Positions 1 through 10,300 of a stretch of 42,554 bases of DNA are shown here, piece by piece (the first letter of the stretch is position 1; each line of letters starts with the position of its first letter). Both the position numbers and the translations under genes were made by a program. A model generated the notes under the pieces. That model saw only the letters and a program-made list of their open reading frames with translations. It had not been told where the DNA came from and did not search any database. This DNA comes from Candidatus Pacearchaeota archaeon (GTDB lineage Archaea; Nanobdellota; Nanobdellia; Pacearchaeales; GW2011-AR1): assembly GCA_016186365.1 (NCBI GenBank), contig JACPLT010000007.1, positions 1 to 42,554 on the forward strand, written 5' to 3'.

Positions 1-75
1 AGACCGCATAGAAGTTTAACAAATGGAAAGCTTAGAACTCCTTATCAAGCTTTCCTTGAGAAAGCAAGAAAATAA
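1..75 (+). CDS. C-terminal fragment of a DDE/integrase-core transposase (truncated by window edge)
   Basis: Frame 1 reads RPHRSLTNGKLRTPYQAFLEKARK*, matching the rve/IS3-IS481-like C-terminal motif 'RPHxSLxxxTPxxA'. Confidence 0.65.
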   Translation, partial: RPHRSLTNGKLRTPYQAFLEKARK

Positions 76-144
76 ACAAAAGTTATATAAATAATGAGGA
101 ACTTAAATCACCGAGAGGACGTTAATAGCGGACTACACAGTTTT

Positions 145-308
145 GTAAGTCAAAGATCAAACTTAACATCCCCCGCCTAGTTTTGAATTTATAGTATAGC
201 AGAAATTTGATTTTTCTCCCCTAATTAATGAGGGAGAACAAATAAAATTCTCTGTGAATAATAGTTTTACGGGGGCGAGAGGATGTTAAGTTTTATAGTT
301 TACTTAAC
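145..308. mobile_element. MITE-like palindromic element, copy 1 (most diverged)
   Basis: GTAAGTCAAAGATCAAACTTAACATCCCCC...GAGGATGTTAAGTTTTATAGTTTACTTAAC; nested inverted repeats; shares arms and core with copies at 3536, 29184 and 33704. Confidence 0.8.
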
Positions 309-382
309 ATGTTTATCGAAAAATGGCAGCAGTTGAACATACCTCTCAACTTTAATTAATTCAACTAACAGAATTCTCCTGA

Positions 383-652
383 TTATCTCAAACCCTTCAA
401 TGTCCCAGAAACCCGCATAACTCTAATCCCCGCGAGCTCAAAGCTCGCCCTAACTTTATCTAGCTCTTCCCTATTCACTGCAATTATATTCTCCTTAACA
501 AAAACAGGTGCCGCCCTGGCCCATCCTAATATACCAATATATTCAAGTATAGCTTCCTCTATCTCTTTTCTGCTTTTCCCTTTCTCAACAAGGAGGTATC
601 TCCTGTTATCTCTCATTGTTGGCTTTAGATTTTTTTCTTGTTTTCTTTGCAT
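383..652 (-). CDS. rnp2: RNase P protein component Pop5/Rnp2 (start may be internal ATG at 616)
   Basis: KPTMRDNRRYLLVE...LGWARAAPVFVKENIIAVNREELDKVRASFELAGIRVMRVSGTLKGLR resembles archaeal Pop5. Confidence 0.75.
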   Translation of the reverse strand: MQRKQEKNLKPTMRDNRRYLLVEKGKSRKEIEEAILEYIGILGWARAAPVFVKENIIAVNREELDKVRASFELAGIRVMRVSGTLKGLR

Positions 653-3410
653 TTTTCAGTCTTATGACTTTTATAATATTTTTTTCTATTAATACGAATA
701 AAACAAATATTCCCAACACAACCACAATCAAAACAATTCTCAGCTTTATATATTTATTTCTGTTTGTAGGCAGTTCAATCTCTTCTGCTCCATCTCTGTC
801 TGAACTCTCTTCAATTGTATCGTTTCTTGCAACTGTCTGATTCATAATAGTATTGTTCCCAGTCATAGTTTTATTTTTAGGAACACTGACAGAACCTCCA
901 CCACCTCCCCCAGCATTATTATTCCCAGCAGGCAGGTTGACAGTCAGGCTTCTTGCAGAAGAGCTCCCATAATTTCCAGCACTATCACTGCAATTAATTT
1001 TCCAGCTGTAACTTCCAGAATCTAGTGATTTTGTTATTGTATTTGTAAGATTGTTTATTGCAGAGCTATTCCCTGTTGAAGAGCTCGATGTTCCAGTTAT
1101 CACTAATCTGCATTCAGCTATTCCGTTGCTGTCTGAAGCATTAAACTGAAAATTAACAGAGCTTGAAGTGCTTGTATCTCCCTCTCCCGGAGAGAGGCTG
1201 TTAACCACAGGAGAAGTCAAATCCACTCCGAAAAATAGCCGTGCACTTTCATTCACATTTCCAGAGCTGTCATTGCAATAAACTGTCAGGTTATACTCGT
1301 ATTCATATATGCTTTCATTTATGCTTGAATTTAGGTAATAAAAAAAAGTCTGCCCAGACTTATTCATGCTTATGTTCTCGTTATTAAAAGAAATCCAACA
1401 GTTATCCAGACTTTCATTTGAGCTCAAGTTAAGATTAATCCCATTATGCCAGCTGTTATTAATTAAAGAAACATTCAATGCAGGAGAGGAATTATCATAA
1501 ACAAAGCTAAAATTTGCCTGCCCAGAAGAGTTAAAACTATTATTATTGAACGCCCTGCAATTCCAGCTGTATGAATCTGAATAGCTGAATGTGAAATTAA
1601 AAGCAGTTTCATTAAATATGCCCGAAATTGTTTTATTCTCCTGATAAAAAAGCGAAGAAGAATTCCAAATATAGAAAGTCATGTTTGTCAGCTCTCCATT
1701 CTGCGTGGTAGTATTACAGCTGAAATTTCTTCCCGCAATATTAGTGTGAGTATTATTCACAGGAGAAATCAGTTCAACTCCCAACAAATTTATTATCAGG
1801 CTGAAATTTCTTCCAGAATAAGAGCAATTATTATTTCTGTCGCAGGAATAGCAGTTCCAGAGATAATTTTGATAATCTAATGTTACATTCCAGCTGCTCG
1901 AATTATACTCTCCAGAAATATTTGAAGTATTTGTATAATTGACCGCCCCGCTGGAATTATAAACAAGCAGGGTGATATTTTGTAACTGCAAATCTGTAGC
2001 ATTGCAGGAAAAGCTAACATTTCTATTGATAGTGACAAAATTATTTGCAGGACTCATTAGGCTGGAATTAGAATATTTCGAGTCCATTCTGAGTATTGCA
2101 GAATAAACATCAATTCTTGAAAAATTCAGCCCGCTTCCAGAATCTGAAATTCTTTTTCCAGTTAAATTAAACATGCTTTCAATTTCACTTGTCATTAATA
2201 TTTTTCCGCTTTCAATCTGATTAAACTCTCTTAATAATGCGAATGCTCCTGCTGCATGCGGAGTAGCCATTGAAGTTCCCTGATTCCCGCAATATCCCCC
2301 TGTCCTGCAGGTAGAGTTTATCTGTGTTTGGCTGTTGCTAGACAGCCCTCCAGGAGCAAACAAATCAGTTATGCTGTTTCTATTTGAATAACTGGCGACA
2401 GTCTCATCTTTAGCACTCGCACCTATAGCTGTTGAATTTCTTATGCACGCAGGAGAGGATATTGCACTAGTATTTCCATTATTCCCACTTGCTACAATAA
2501 CCGAAATATTTTTTGCTATCGCTGCGTTGATTGATGAGGTAAGTGAATCTTCACTATCGCAATAGCTTGAATAGCAGTATTGCGGTTGCAGCACGCAATC
2601 AGTCCCTAAACTCATACTTATCACACTTATGTTAAATATAGAAGAATTATCCACACACCAGTCAATTCCAGCTTTGATATTCGCACTGCTTCCAGAGCCC
2701 CCAGAATTCAGCGCTTTTATGATAATCAGTTTTGCTTCAGGAGCTATTCCATTTATGCTTCCATTTGCAGCCGCAATTCCAGCAACATGAGTTCCATGCC
2801 CGTTATCATCTAAGGGATTATTATCACTATTAACAAAATCCCATCCTCCAAGAACCTTGCAGTTTGATGAAGCATTATTCTCCCCATAACATCCGCCCAA
2901 ATCCGAATGGCTGTAATTTATCCCAGTATCAATTATACAGATTGCCTGCCCTCTTCCAGTTATATTCTCTCCTGAAATCTGTATTCTCCAGCCTGTCGTA
3001 GCATTAATTATCACAGCAGAATCCTGCAAGAGTGCAACAACAGGGTAATCATAATAAACTCTCTTAACACTTTCATCATTTTCTAAATCCTCCAAATCTT
3101 TTTTTGTAATCTCCATCGCTATCTCTTTTTTAAATTCTCTTTCCAGCTTTTCATCTCCGATTTTATCTATCACACTATCCTTTGCTTTCTCAATATCTAT
3201 ACTTTTATTTTTGTCAAAAAATCTAGACACAAATCCCTCACCTTTTTTATCGTTAATTTCAATAATAACATTAACCCTATCTTTTATTTTGAGTTCATTC
3301 ACAACATTCTCGCTTATCTTTTCATATTTGGCATACCCTATACTGGCAAAATTAACAAAAACAAGCAAAAATATCATGCAGGTAATTAGTACCACTTCTC
3401 CCTTTTTCAT
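606..3410 (-). CDS. Secreted S8 (subtilisin-like) serine peptidase with Asn/Ser-rich Ig-like repeats and C-terminal TM anchor
   Basis: Signal peptide; catalytic motifs IIDTGINYSHSD, NGHGTHVAGIAA, GTSMATPHAAG; C-terminal hydrophobic helix plus basic tail. Confidence 0.93.
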   Translation of the reverse strand: MKKGEVVLITCMIFLLVFVNFASIGYAKYEKISENVVNELKIKDRVNVIIEINDKKGEGFVSRFFDKNKSIDIEKAKDSVIDKIGDEKLEREFKKEIAMEITKKDLEDLENDESVKRVYYDYPVVALLQDSAVIINATTGWRIQISGENITGRGQAICIIDTGINYSHSDLGGCYGENNASSNCKVLGGWDFVNSDNNPLDDNGHGTHVAGIAAANGSINGIAPEAKLIIIKALNSGGSGSSANIKAGIDWCVDNSSIFNISVISMSLGTDCVLQPQYCYSSYCDSEDSLTSSINAAIAKNISVIVASGNNGNTSAISSPACIRNSTAIGASAKDETVASYSNRNSITDLFAPGGLSSNSQTQINSTCRTGGYCGNQGTSMATPHAAGAFALLREFNQIESGKILMTSEIESMFNLTGKRISDSGSGLNFSRIDVYSAILRMDSKYSNSSLMSPANNFVTINRNVSFSCNATDLQLQNITLLVYNSSGAVNYTNTSNISGEYNSSSWNVTLDYQNYLWNCYSCDRNNNCSYSGRNFSLIINLLGVELISPVNNTHTNIAGRNFSCNTTTQNGELTNMTFYIWNSSSLFYQENKTISGIFNETAFNFTFSYSDSYSWNCRAFNNNSFNSSGQANFSFVYDNSSPALNVSLINNSWHNGINLNLSSNESLDNCWISFNNENISMNKSGQTFFYYLNSSINESIYEYEYNLTVYCNDSSGNVNESARLFFGVDLTSPVVNSLSPGEGDTSTSSSVNFQFNASDSNGIAECRLVITGTSSSSTGNSSAINNLTNTITKSLDSGSYSWKINCSDSAGNYGSSSARSLTVNLPAGNNNAGGGGGGSVSVPKNKTMTGNNTIMNQTVARNDTIEESSDRDGAEEIELPTNRNKYIKLRIVLIVVVLGIFVLFVLIEKNIIKVIRLKNAKKTRKKSKANNER

Positions 3411-3535
3411 CTTAAACTTCCCTTTTCCCTTTCGGGAAGTTTAATGAGGTAAAAGTTATCAAACTTTTTCATGTATTATCAAGAATAATTTATGTTATAA
3501 ATTTATTGTTCAGAGAATTTTTCTGTGTAAAACCT

Positions 3536-3693
3536 GTTAAGTAAACCTTGCAAATTAATATCCCCTTGATGTATATTATTCCCAGAGAATTTCATTTGTT
3601 CTTCCTCATTTTATAGGGGAGAAAAATCAAATTTCTGCTATACTATTAACTCAATATTATACGAGGGATTTCAATTTTGATTATTTACTTAAC
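3536..3693. mobile_element. MITE-like palindromic element, copy 2
   Basis: GTTAAGTAAACCTTGC...TTATTTACTTAAC; flanks AAAACCT / AAAGCCT (7-bp TSD with 1 mismatch). Confidence 0.85.
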
Positions 3694-3698
3694 AAAGC

Positions 3699-4272
3699 CT
3701 ATATCTCTTTCTCCCAGAAAATTAATTCATCTCTTTCAATATATCCTGATTTTTTGGCAAGATAATTCATTGGCTTGTTCCATTTTCTTACAACAAAAGC
3801 CAGTCGATTATAACTTTTATTTTTGGCAAATTTCTCAACCTGTTTCATTAAAATTGAGCCGATTCCTTTTCCCCTATGCAATTTTGAAACGACTATTGTT
3901 TCTAAATATACTCTCTTCTGGGCAGGGTCAATTTTGAATTCCTCAAAAGCAATGGGTTTTTTATTTCTAAATCGGGGTTTAATACTATGCAGTTTGCTGT
4001 GTCCGATTTTGAAAGACTGAAACCAAAAAATTGCTGATTGCTTTGTGCAATTTTAGGGTGCTCAGAAATTCGAATAGCAATGAGAATTTCTGACATTGCT
4101 CTGCAATTTCTTTATCTTCTTCAACAACCAACACGATAGTATCTTTATCTTTCATCATTTGCTTGAACACTTTTGCAGAATATTCCCCAGAATAATCTTC
4201 TACTGCCTTTTCCCCACGGACTAACTTAACTAACTCGGGGATATCTGAAAGTTTTATTTTTCTGATTTTCAT
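3699..4272 (-). pseudogene. GNAT N-acetyltransferase interrupted by a 151-bp element
   Basis: Removing 3965-4115 gives an intact 140-aa ORF MKIRKIKLSDIPELVKLVRG...VVEEDK|KPIAFEEFKIDPAQKRVYLETIVVSKLHRGKGIGSILMKQVEKFA...GYIERDELIFWEKEI with the GNAT acetyl-CoA motif HRGKGIGS. Confidence 0.88.
3965..4115. mobile_element. TTTAT-associated structured insertion element (family B), copy 1
   Basis: Flanked by TTTAT (3960-3964 and 4111-4115); shares TTCTAAATC..GGGTTTAATAC...AG.TTGCTGTGTC.GATTT.GAAAGACTGAAA and the ...GCAATTTC terminus with 40455-40598; internal CAGAAATTC/GAATTTCTG hairpin. Confidence 0.82.
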
Positions 4273-4273
4273 T

Positions 4274-4576
4274 TTACTCGCACTTTCCTTCCACACATCT
4301 GCACGAATTGTCATTGCAATTATACATCGCAGTGCAAAAAAGATTATTCTCGCATTCACTCAATTTTCCCTGCCAATAACTCGCATTTTCCCTGCTCATG
4401 CATCTCTCCTCTCCGCCCATCTCGCACGAACAGCATCCAACTTGCTGCCTAACACAATCTTCATCTTTCTCGCATTCTATCTTGCTATTTCCTCCATTAT
4501 TTCTAAGGATAATAACTAAAATCAATATAACTGCTAAAATTAGCGCGATTCCCAAAATAATCTCTCTTTTTTTCAT
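4274..4576 (-). CDS. Small Cys-rich membrane-anchored extracellular protein
   Basis: N-terminal TM then ECEKDEDCVRQQVGCCSCEMGG...CTAMYNCNDNSCRCVEGKCE. Confidence 0.7.
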   Translation of the reverse strand: MKKREIILGIALILAVILILVIILRNNGGNSKIECEKDEDCVRQQVGCCSCEMGGEERCMSRENASYWQGKLSECENNLFCTAMYNCNDNSCRCVEGKCE

Positions 4577-4640
4577 AGTCTATCTACAATCTTCAGATTT
4601 ATAAACCTTATTTTCCATATATATCCGAAAAAAAGGTAAC

Positions 4641-5972
4641 ATGAAGATATTTACAATTGGCGGATATTCTGAAATAGGAAAAAATATGACTGCAGTCCAG
4701 TCAGCTGATGATGTCACTCTTTTTGACTGCGGATTGCATCTTCCGCCCATAGTCGAGTTAGAAGAAAGAAATGGTTTTCTGAATGAAAACCAGCTCAGAA
4801 GAATACAGGCAGTTCCAGACGACTTAATCTTAGATAGTTTAGATTTGAGAAGAAAAGTTTCATCAATTTTAATCGGACACGCCCATTTAGACCATGTAGG
4901 CGCTGTCCCTTATTTGGCAGGAAGATATAATGCAGAAGTAGTCGGAACACCTTTTACTCTTGCAGTGCTAAAAACTCTTATTGAAGATGAGAATGTTAAG
5001 TTTAATAACAAGCTAAAAGAAATTCAGCCCAACTCCTCTTATACTTTAAAGAACACTACAAGCTCAAATGTAGAGTTCATAAATATCACTCATTCCACTT
5101 TGCAATGCTCTCTAATGGCTCTTCATACTAGAGAAGGAGTAGTTTTATATGCCAATGATTTCAAATTTGACAACTCTCCTCAATTAGGAAAAAAGCCAAA
5201 TTATGAAGCAATAAAAAGACTGGGAAAAGAAGGAGTAAAAGCATTGATTGTAGAAAGTTTATATGCCACAGAAGAGAGGAAAACTCCAAGTGAAAAAATT
5301 GCCCGAGGCTTATTAGAAGATGTCATGCTCACAACAGAGAATACTAATTCCGCAATTATTGTGACTACCTTCTCCTCGCATATTGCAAGATTAAAAAGCA
5401 TAGTTGACTTCGGAAAAAAGCTGAACAGAAAAATAGTGTTTTTGGGAAGAAGCTTAAGCAAATATGTTTCTGCTGCGATTAATACAAATCTCTGCCCATT
5501 TAAAAAAGACATTTATCTTGCAAGCTATCGCCATCAGGTTGAATCCATCTTCAAAAAAATAAACAAGGACAGGGACAGCTATCTTGTGGTATGCACAGGA
5601 CATCAGGGCGAACCCGGAAGCATTCTTGACAGGATTGCAAGAAATGAAACTCCTCTCCAGCTTAATCCAAAAGACCATGTAATATTTTCATCAAAAACTA
5701 TCCCTTCTGAAATAAACATAGCAAATAAAAAACAGCTTGAAAAAAGATTAAAATCAAAAGGCGTAAGAATTTTTAATGATGTCCACGTTTCAGGTCATGC
5801 CGGGAGAGAAGACTTGAGAGACTTCATAGAAATGGTTAATCCCGAGCATATCATTCCAGCTCACGGAGATTTGCAAAAACTTTCTGCCCTGGCAGAGTTA
5901 TGCACAGAGCTGGGGTATAAAATAGGAAAAACCTGCCACATCTCCCAGGATTTGCAGAAGATAGCGATATAA
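4641..5972 (+). CDS. Archaeal RNase J-like metallo-beta-lactamase/beta-CASP ribonuclease
   Basis: GHAHLDHVGAVPYL (HxHxDH), beta-CASP segment, VSGHAGREDLRDFIEMVNPEHIIPAHGD C-terminal motifs. Confidence 0.9.
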   Translation: MKIFTIGGYSEIGKNMTAVQSADDVTLFDCGLHLPPIVELEERNGFLNENQLRRIQAVPDDLILDSLDLRRKVSSILIGHAHLDHVGAVPYLAGRYNAEVVGTPFTLAVLKTLIEDENVKFNNKLKEIQPNSSYTLKNTTSSNVEFINITHSTLQCSLMALHTREGVVLYANDFKFDNSPQLGKKPNYEAIKRLGKEGVKALIVESLYATEERKTPSEKIARGLLEDVMLTTENTNSAIIVTTFSSHIARLKSIVDFGKKLNRKIVFLGRSLSKYVSAAINTNLCPFKKDIYLASYRHQVESIFKKINKDRDSYLVVCTGHQGEPGSILDRIARNETPLQLNPKDHVIFSSKTIPSEINIANKKQLEKRLKSKGVRIFNDVHVSGHAGREDLRDFIEMVNPEHIIPAHGDLQKLSALAELCTELGYKIGKTCHISQDLQKIAI

Positions 5973-7301
5973 TTAAATCTGCTTAACAAACCCCTTCTTA
6001 AACTCCGCCTTATCAACAATAACTTTATTCTCAACTCTTCCAGCTGAAGAATCCCTGACAACTATATACTCTCCTAATGGAAGGTAAACTATTTTATTCT
6101 TCCCAACAACAGAGAAAAATGGAATTTCATCTCCCAATGTTTCTCTGCTAACAATCCCACAATCTGAATTGCCAAGCGAGCAGCTTGCAGGATAACCTTT
6201 ATTTCCTAAAAATCCTGCATTAAATTTTGGTTTAAAACTAACCTTAATATTCTTCCCCTTAGCAATGCTGGAATCAATCTTTAAGCAATTCACTTTTTTT
6301 GTTATATCGCTAAACATCCTATTCTTTAATTTAAATGCAATCACACTTGATTTTGTGCATCCCTCTTTCTCTGCTATTCCTGCTAAGTCTAAATTAAAAT
6401 TAACTTTATTTCCAAGATATTTATAATTATTAGATGGAGTATTAATCTCCAACTCCCAGATATAATTATTGACATATTTGCCAGCAATAGAAACTTGAAC
6501 AACCCCCCTTGTATTGCTGGTTAAAAATTCAGGAGATTCGTACTCTGTCTTAATTTCAGCTTCTATTCCAGGAATCAACCCAATTAAAGGAACCTGTTTT
6601 CTTTTAACTTCATCATTGAAATAATATAATGTAGAATTCAATTCTTTTATTCCAGTATTATAAGTTTTGCATAAATCATATTCTACAACAAATTTCAGAA
6701 CAATATTAGGATTTTTATTGTGTGTTCCTGAATTATACCAATGAAATTCTTCCTCATATACCTCTTCTTCTGTTTTGCCAAAATATTCAATCCTTTTGTT
6801 CATCTCGCTGTCATTTATTCCAATAAATATAGAAAAAGAATTCTCGCTGTCAAATTTAATCCCTCTTTCAAACATCTTTTCATTAATAATCTGGCTTAAT
6901 TTGTTATTCAAATAAAAAGTATAAGCATTATGCTCAATATTCATGCTGTAGCATAATTCATATCCTTCAGGAATTATTTCTTCTAAAATAAACCCTTCAA
7001 AGTTGTCCTCATTATTAAAATAAACAACTCTCTTAATTCTCATACTCTCTCCGCTGTAAAACTTTATCTCCTGCTTCTTGTCAGAATATGCAAGATTACT
7101 GGCAGAAGAATAAACCTGCGGATTTCCAATGCTAGGAATAGCGGTTAAAATATCTTCGCTATAACTAGAAACAGGATTATTCACAATATTTCCTGTAATT
7201 CTGCTCCAGCTAAATAAAACTATAACCCCAATTATTGCGATAATTGCAATTCCTATTCCTAGTTTAATCCATCCACCATAATTTTGCTCTTTGTTTTTCA
7301 T
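5973..7301 (-). CDS. Single-TM surface protein, 442 aa; partner protein of module A
   Basis: N-terminal TM (IKLGIGIAIIAIIGVIVLFSW); same length and near-identical over long stretches to 18467..19795; overlaps the upstream giant gene by 38 nt. Confidence 0.85.
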   Translation of the reverse strand: MKNKEQNYGGWIKLGIGIAIIAIIGVIVLFSWSRITGNIVNNPVSSYSEDILTAIPSIGNPQVYSSASNLAYSDKKQEIKFYSGESMRIKRVVYFNNEDNFEGFILEEIIPEGYELCYSMNIEHNAYTFYLNNKLSQIINEKMFERGIKFDSENSFSIFIGINDSEMNKRIEYFGKTEEEVYEEEFHWYNSGTHNKNPNIVLKFVVEYDLCKTYNTGIKELNSTLYYFNDEVKRKQVPLIGLIPGIEAEIKTEYESPEFLTSNTRGVVQVSIAGKYVNNYIWELEINTPSNNYKYLGNKVNFNLDLAGIAEKEGCTKSSVIAFKLKNRMFSDITKKVNCLKIDSSIAKGKNIKVSFKPKFNAGFLGNKGYPASCSLGNSDCGIVSRETLGDEIPFFSVVGKNKIVYLPLGEYIVVRDSSAGRVENKVIVDKAEFKKGFVKQI

Positions 7302-10300
7302 CTTTATCTCCTGTTCTGAATATGAAACCTAGAAATTCTTTATTGCTTGCTATACAATCTGAATTGCTATCTAAACCTGCAGGCATGTCAGCAATACAGG
7401 ACTTCATTTCACAAACTCCATCTATACATTTGTGAACACAATTTAAATCCCAAACAGGGCATAATAACCCTGCACAATCCTGACTGGTTATGCATTCTTT
7501 TTCATTGGTATAAAGATAGTTTAACTGATTATACAAATTAAAATCAAGATAACCCAAATTCATCAGCTCTTGAGCAGCAGTTATTTCTTCACTGCTTATT
7601 TTTGATGCTTGTTTTCTATTATTTTTATAAAAATTTTCACAATCTGCTGTTATCTGGTTTATTTGTATCTCTGCAATTTCATCTTCATCTGAAAATGTTT
7701 CTGGTAATACTTCTATCTTTAAGTTATCAAATTCAATAACAGGATTTTGATTGCTTAGTGTAAAGATTTTAGAATCTAAAATCGTATGCTCACAAGGCAT
7801 ATTTTCATCTTTCATCATAAATATCTTAAAATTATCTGGCTTATCTGCTATGCTTAATTTTACATTATTAATCTCTCCACTTAATAATTTTGTCTGGTAT
7901 AATACTCCTGCTTCCTCAAATCCAGGGTATGCTGATTCAGGATTTGTTGAATAATAAATAGTCTCAAGAGGGACAATACCACAACTTGCTCCACTCTCCA
8001 AATTTCCCGCACAACTTCCAGGAACATCACAAATATTTGCACAGCTTGTAACCCCCGTCGCATCTCTGCTCTTACTGCATAATCCCATAAGAGACCCTAA
8101 AAGTTCAAAACTATTTACTGAAGTAGAAGCAGTAGCCTTTGTTTTAAAAACTTTTGAAACTGCCTCAATAAATGCTTTGCCCTCTATTCCCTCTCCTGTT
8201 TTGCACCCAAGAAAAACTATTTCGCCAAAACATCTTCTTGTTTTAAGGTATTTGTTTTCTTTCTCTATTTGCAAAACCGAATTTAAGTCAAACACTTGCG
8301 CAGAATCATCCATAAATGTCTGAAATCCAGAATTTCCATGATTTAAAAAGAAAACTTTTGGCTTATTGCTGCATTTCTGGCAAATATTATCTAAAAAACC
8401 AAATACTTCAGCAACACTTTTAAATGAATAGTATGTATTTTGGCTAGTATAATCACGATTCCCAAGCTTAATATCCAGCCCATCTACCTGATATGGCCAT
8501 TCTTTAAAGTTTGTATTAAAAAATAATGAGGTCGGGCAATTTTCACATTCTGCTTTAAATTCAAAAACATTTAATGAAGATTTAGTTTGATGCTCCACAC
8601 AAATTTTATTATTTTGACAATTTTCAATAACATCTTGAATACATATATCCTCTCTATTTCTTTCATATTTCTGAATTTTATCGGCAGAATTGCATTTTGA
8701 ACCGCATCGTGCAACAAGAAAGTGACTTTCTAATTTATCATTACAAGCATCATAAAATGTATTACTCACGCATTTTTGTATCAAAGGGTCAAAATTAAAA
8801 GTAACACTCTCCGCATTGCAGAATCCTTTTGCCATGTTGCATTTTTTTAGAGTTAATTGCCCATCTAGTCTGTTGCAAGAAGAAGGACAATTAGGTTTTT
8901 GTTCATTACAACAAGCCGAAAGAACACATTCTTCAGGTTTGCCCTTAGAATTATACTTTATTTCTTCATCATCCTTGCAACATTTCGAGCTATACTCTTT
9001 TTCTCCAATACCATATCTAGATTTTGAAATACCTTCGAATTTATTAACACATTCTCGATTAGGAACGCATTTATCAGGTTTTCCGTAATCATAAGTAGAT
9101 AATTCATTTTCCTTACAGCATAAACTAGTATAGAAAATTTCTTTAATTCCATCAGTTTTACCATACCATGAACCGGAAATCCCTTCAAAATATTTTACAC
9201 ATTCTTCTCTAGGTTTACACTCATAAGGCCTCCCTTCATAATAAGTTATCTCTTCATCATCCTTGCAACATTTCGAGCTATACTCTTTTTCTTTAATCCC
9301 GTTTTTAGTTCCATATTCGGAATAGGGGGTGCCTTCAAATAAAGTACAGGGAAGGAGTTTACATTCAGTGGGCTTTCCAAAAGAGTACTCTGCAATTTCA
9401 TTTTCCTTGCAACATTTCGAGCTATACTCTTTTTCTCCAATACCATATCTAGATTTTGGAATACCTTCGAATTTATTAACACATTCTCGATTAGGAACGC
9501 ATTTATCGGGCATTCCATTTGTATATTCTGCAATTTCATTTTCCTTGCAACACTTTAAAGCATAATTCTCTCGTGCAATTCCATTAACAACTCTAAAGCT
9601 TGATATTGGGACTCCCTCAAATTTATTCACACAATCTTCATTAAGCACACATTTACTAGGCTTTCCCCAGTAATATTCTGCAATCTCATTTTCCTTGCAA
9701 CACAAAGAGCTATAATATGCCTGTTTTTCTCCTTTCTTATCTACTCCTAATTCTCCGATAGAGACGCCTTCAAATAAATTGCAACTAGCATAATCTCTGC
9801 AGTCGCGAGGCATTCCATTTGTATATTCTGCAATTTCATTTTCTACACAACAAATATAAGTATACCCTCCCTCTCCAGGACCATGCCAAGATCCTGGAAT
9901 TCCCTCAAATTTTCTCGGCTTGTCGGCATTGCATCCCAAGTCAAAATTAACAGGTGGAGTCAAATCAATTGGACACTGGCAATTTTGAACATCACTGCAA
10001 ATTTGTTCGCTTGAAGAAGGAACACTAAAAATATAATCACAATGATGCCCATTAGCATCACATCTCTCGCATATTTGCATAGTTTCTCCTGTAACTTTTC
10101 TAAAAACCCACCTATTATTTGCATCATTATCCGAATAGCAGCTCGAACTTGTGCTTCTAACATTGCTTACATAGTCACATTGTTTAGTAAGAGGAGGATA
10201 AACTAAACTAGCAAATGGCTCATTATTCACACTTGTTTCTTGAGGGCAGTTTGGAGAAAATCCGCAATACCCTTTATTTTTCAGCGAACATCGAGAATTC

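Noticed and set aside
145-308. MITE copies as rho-independent-like terminators or tRNA/ncRNA genes
   Set aside because: TIRs plus 7-bp target duplications and dispersed copies fit transposition better; no tRNA cloverleaf motifs (no T-loop GGTTCRANTCC)
616-840. Short plus-strand ORFs across the S8 peptidase gene (616..840, 3211..3444)
   Set aside because: Antisense to clear domains or signal peptide; hydrophobic content mirrors the TM helix
3902-4096. ORF MSEILIAIRISEHPKIAQSNQQFFGFSLSKSDTANC... as a gene
   Set aside because: It lies within the family-B insertion and runs into out-of-frame GNAT sequence
8816-9565. Regularly spaced ~120-bp repeats looking like a CRISPR-type array
   Set aside because: Repeats are in frame, encode Cys-rich protein units, lack unique constant-length spacers, and no cas genes are nearby
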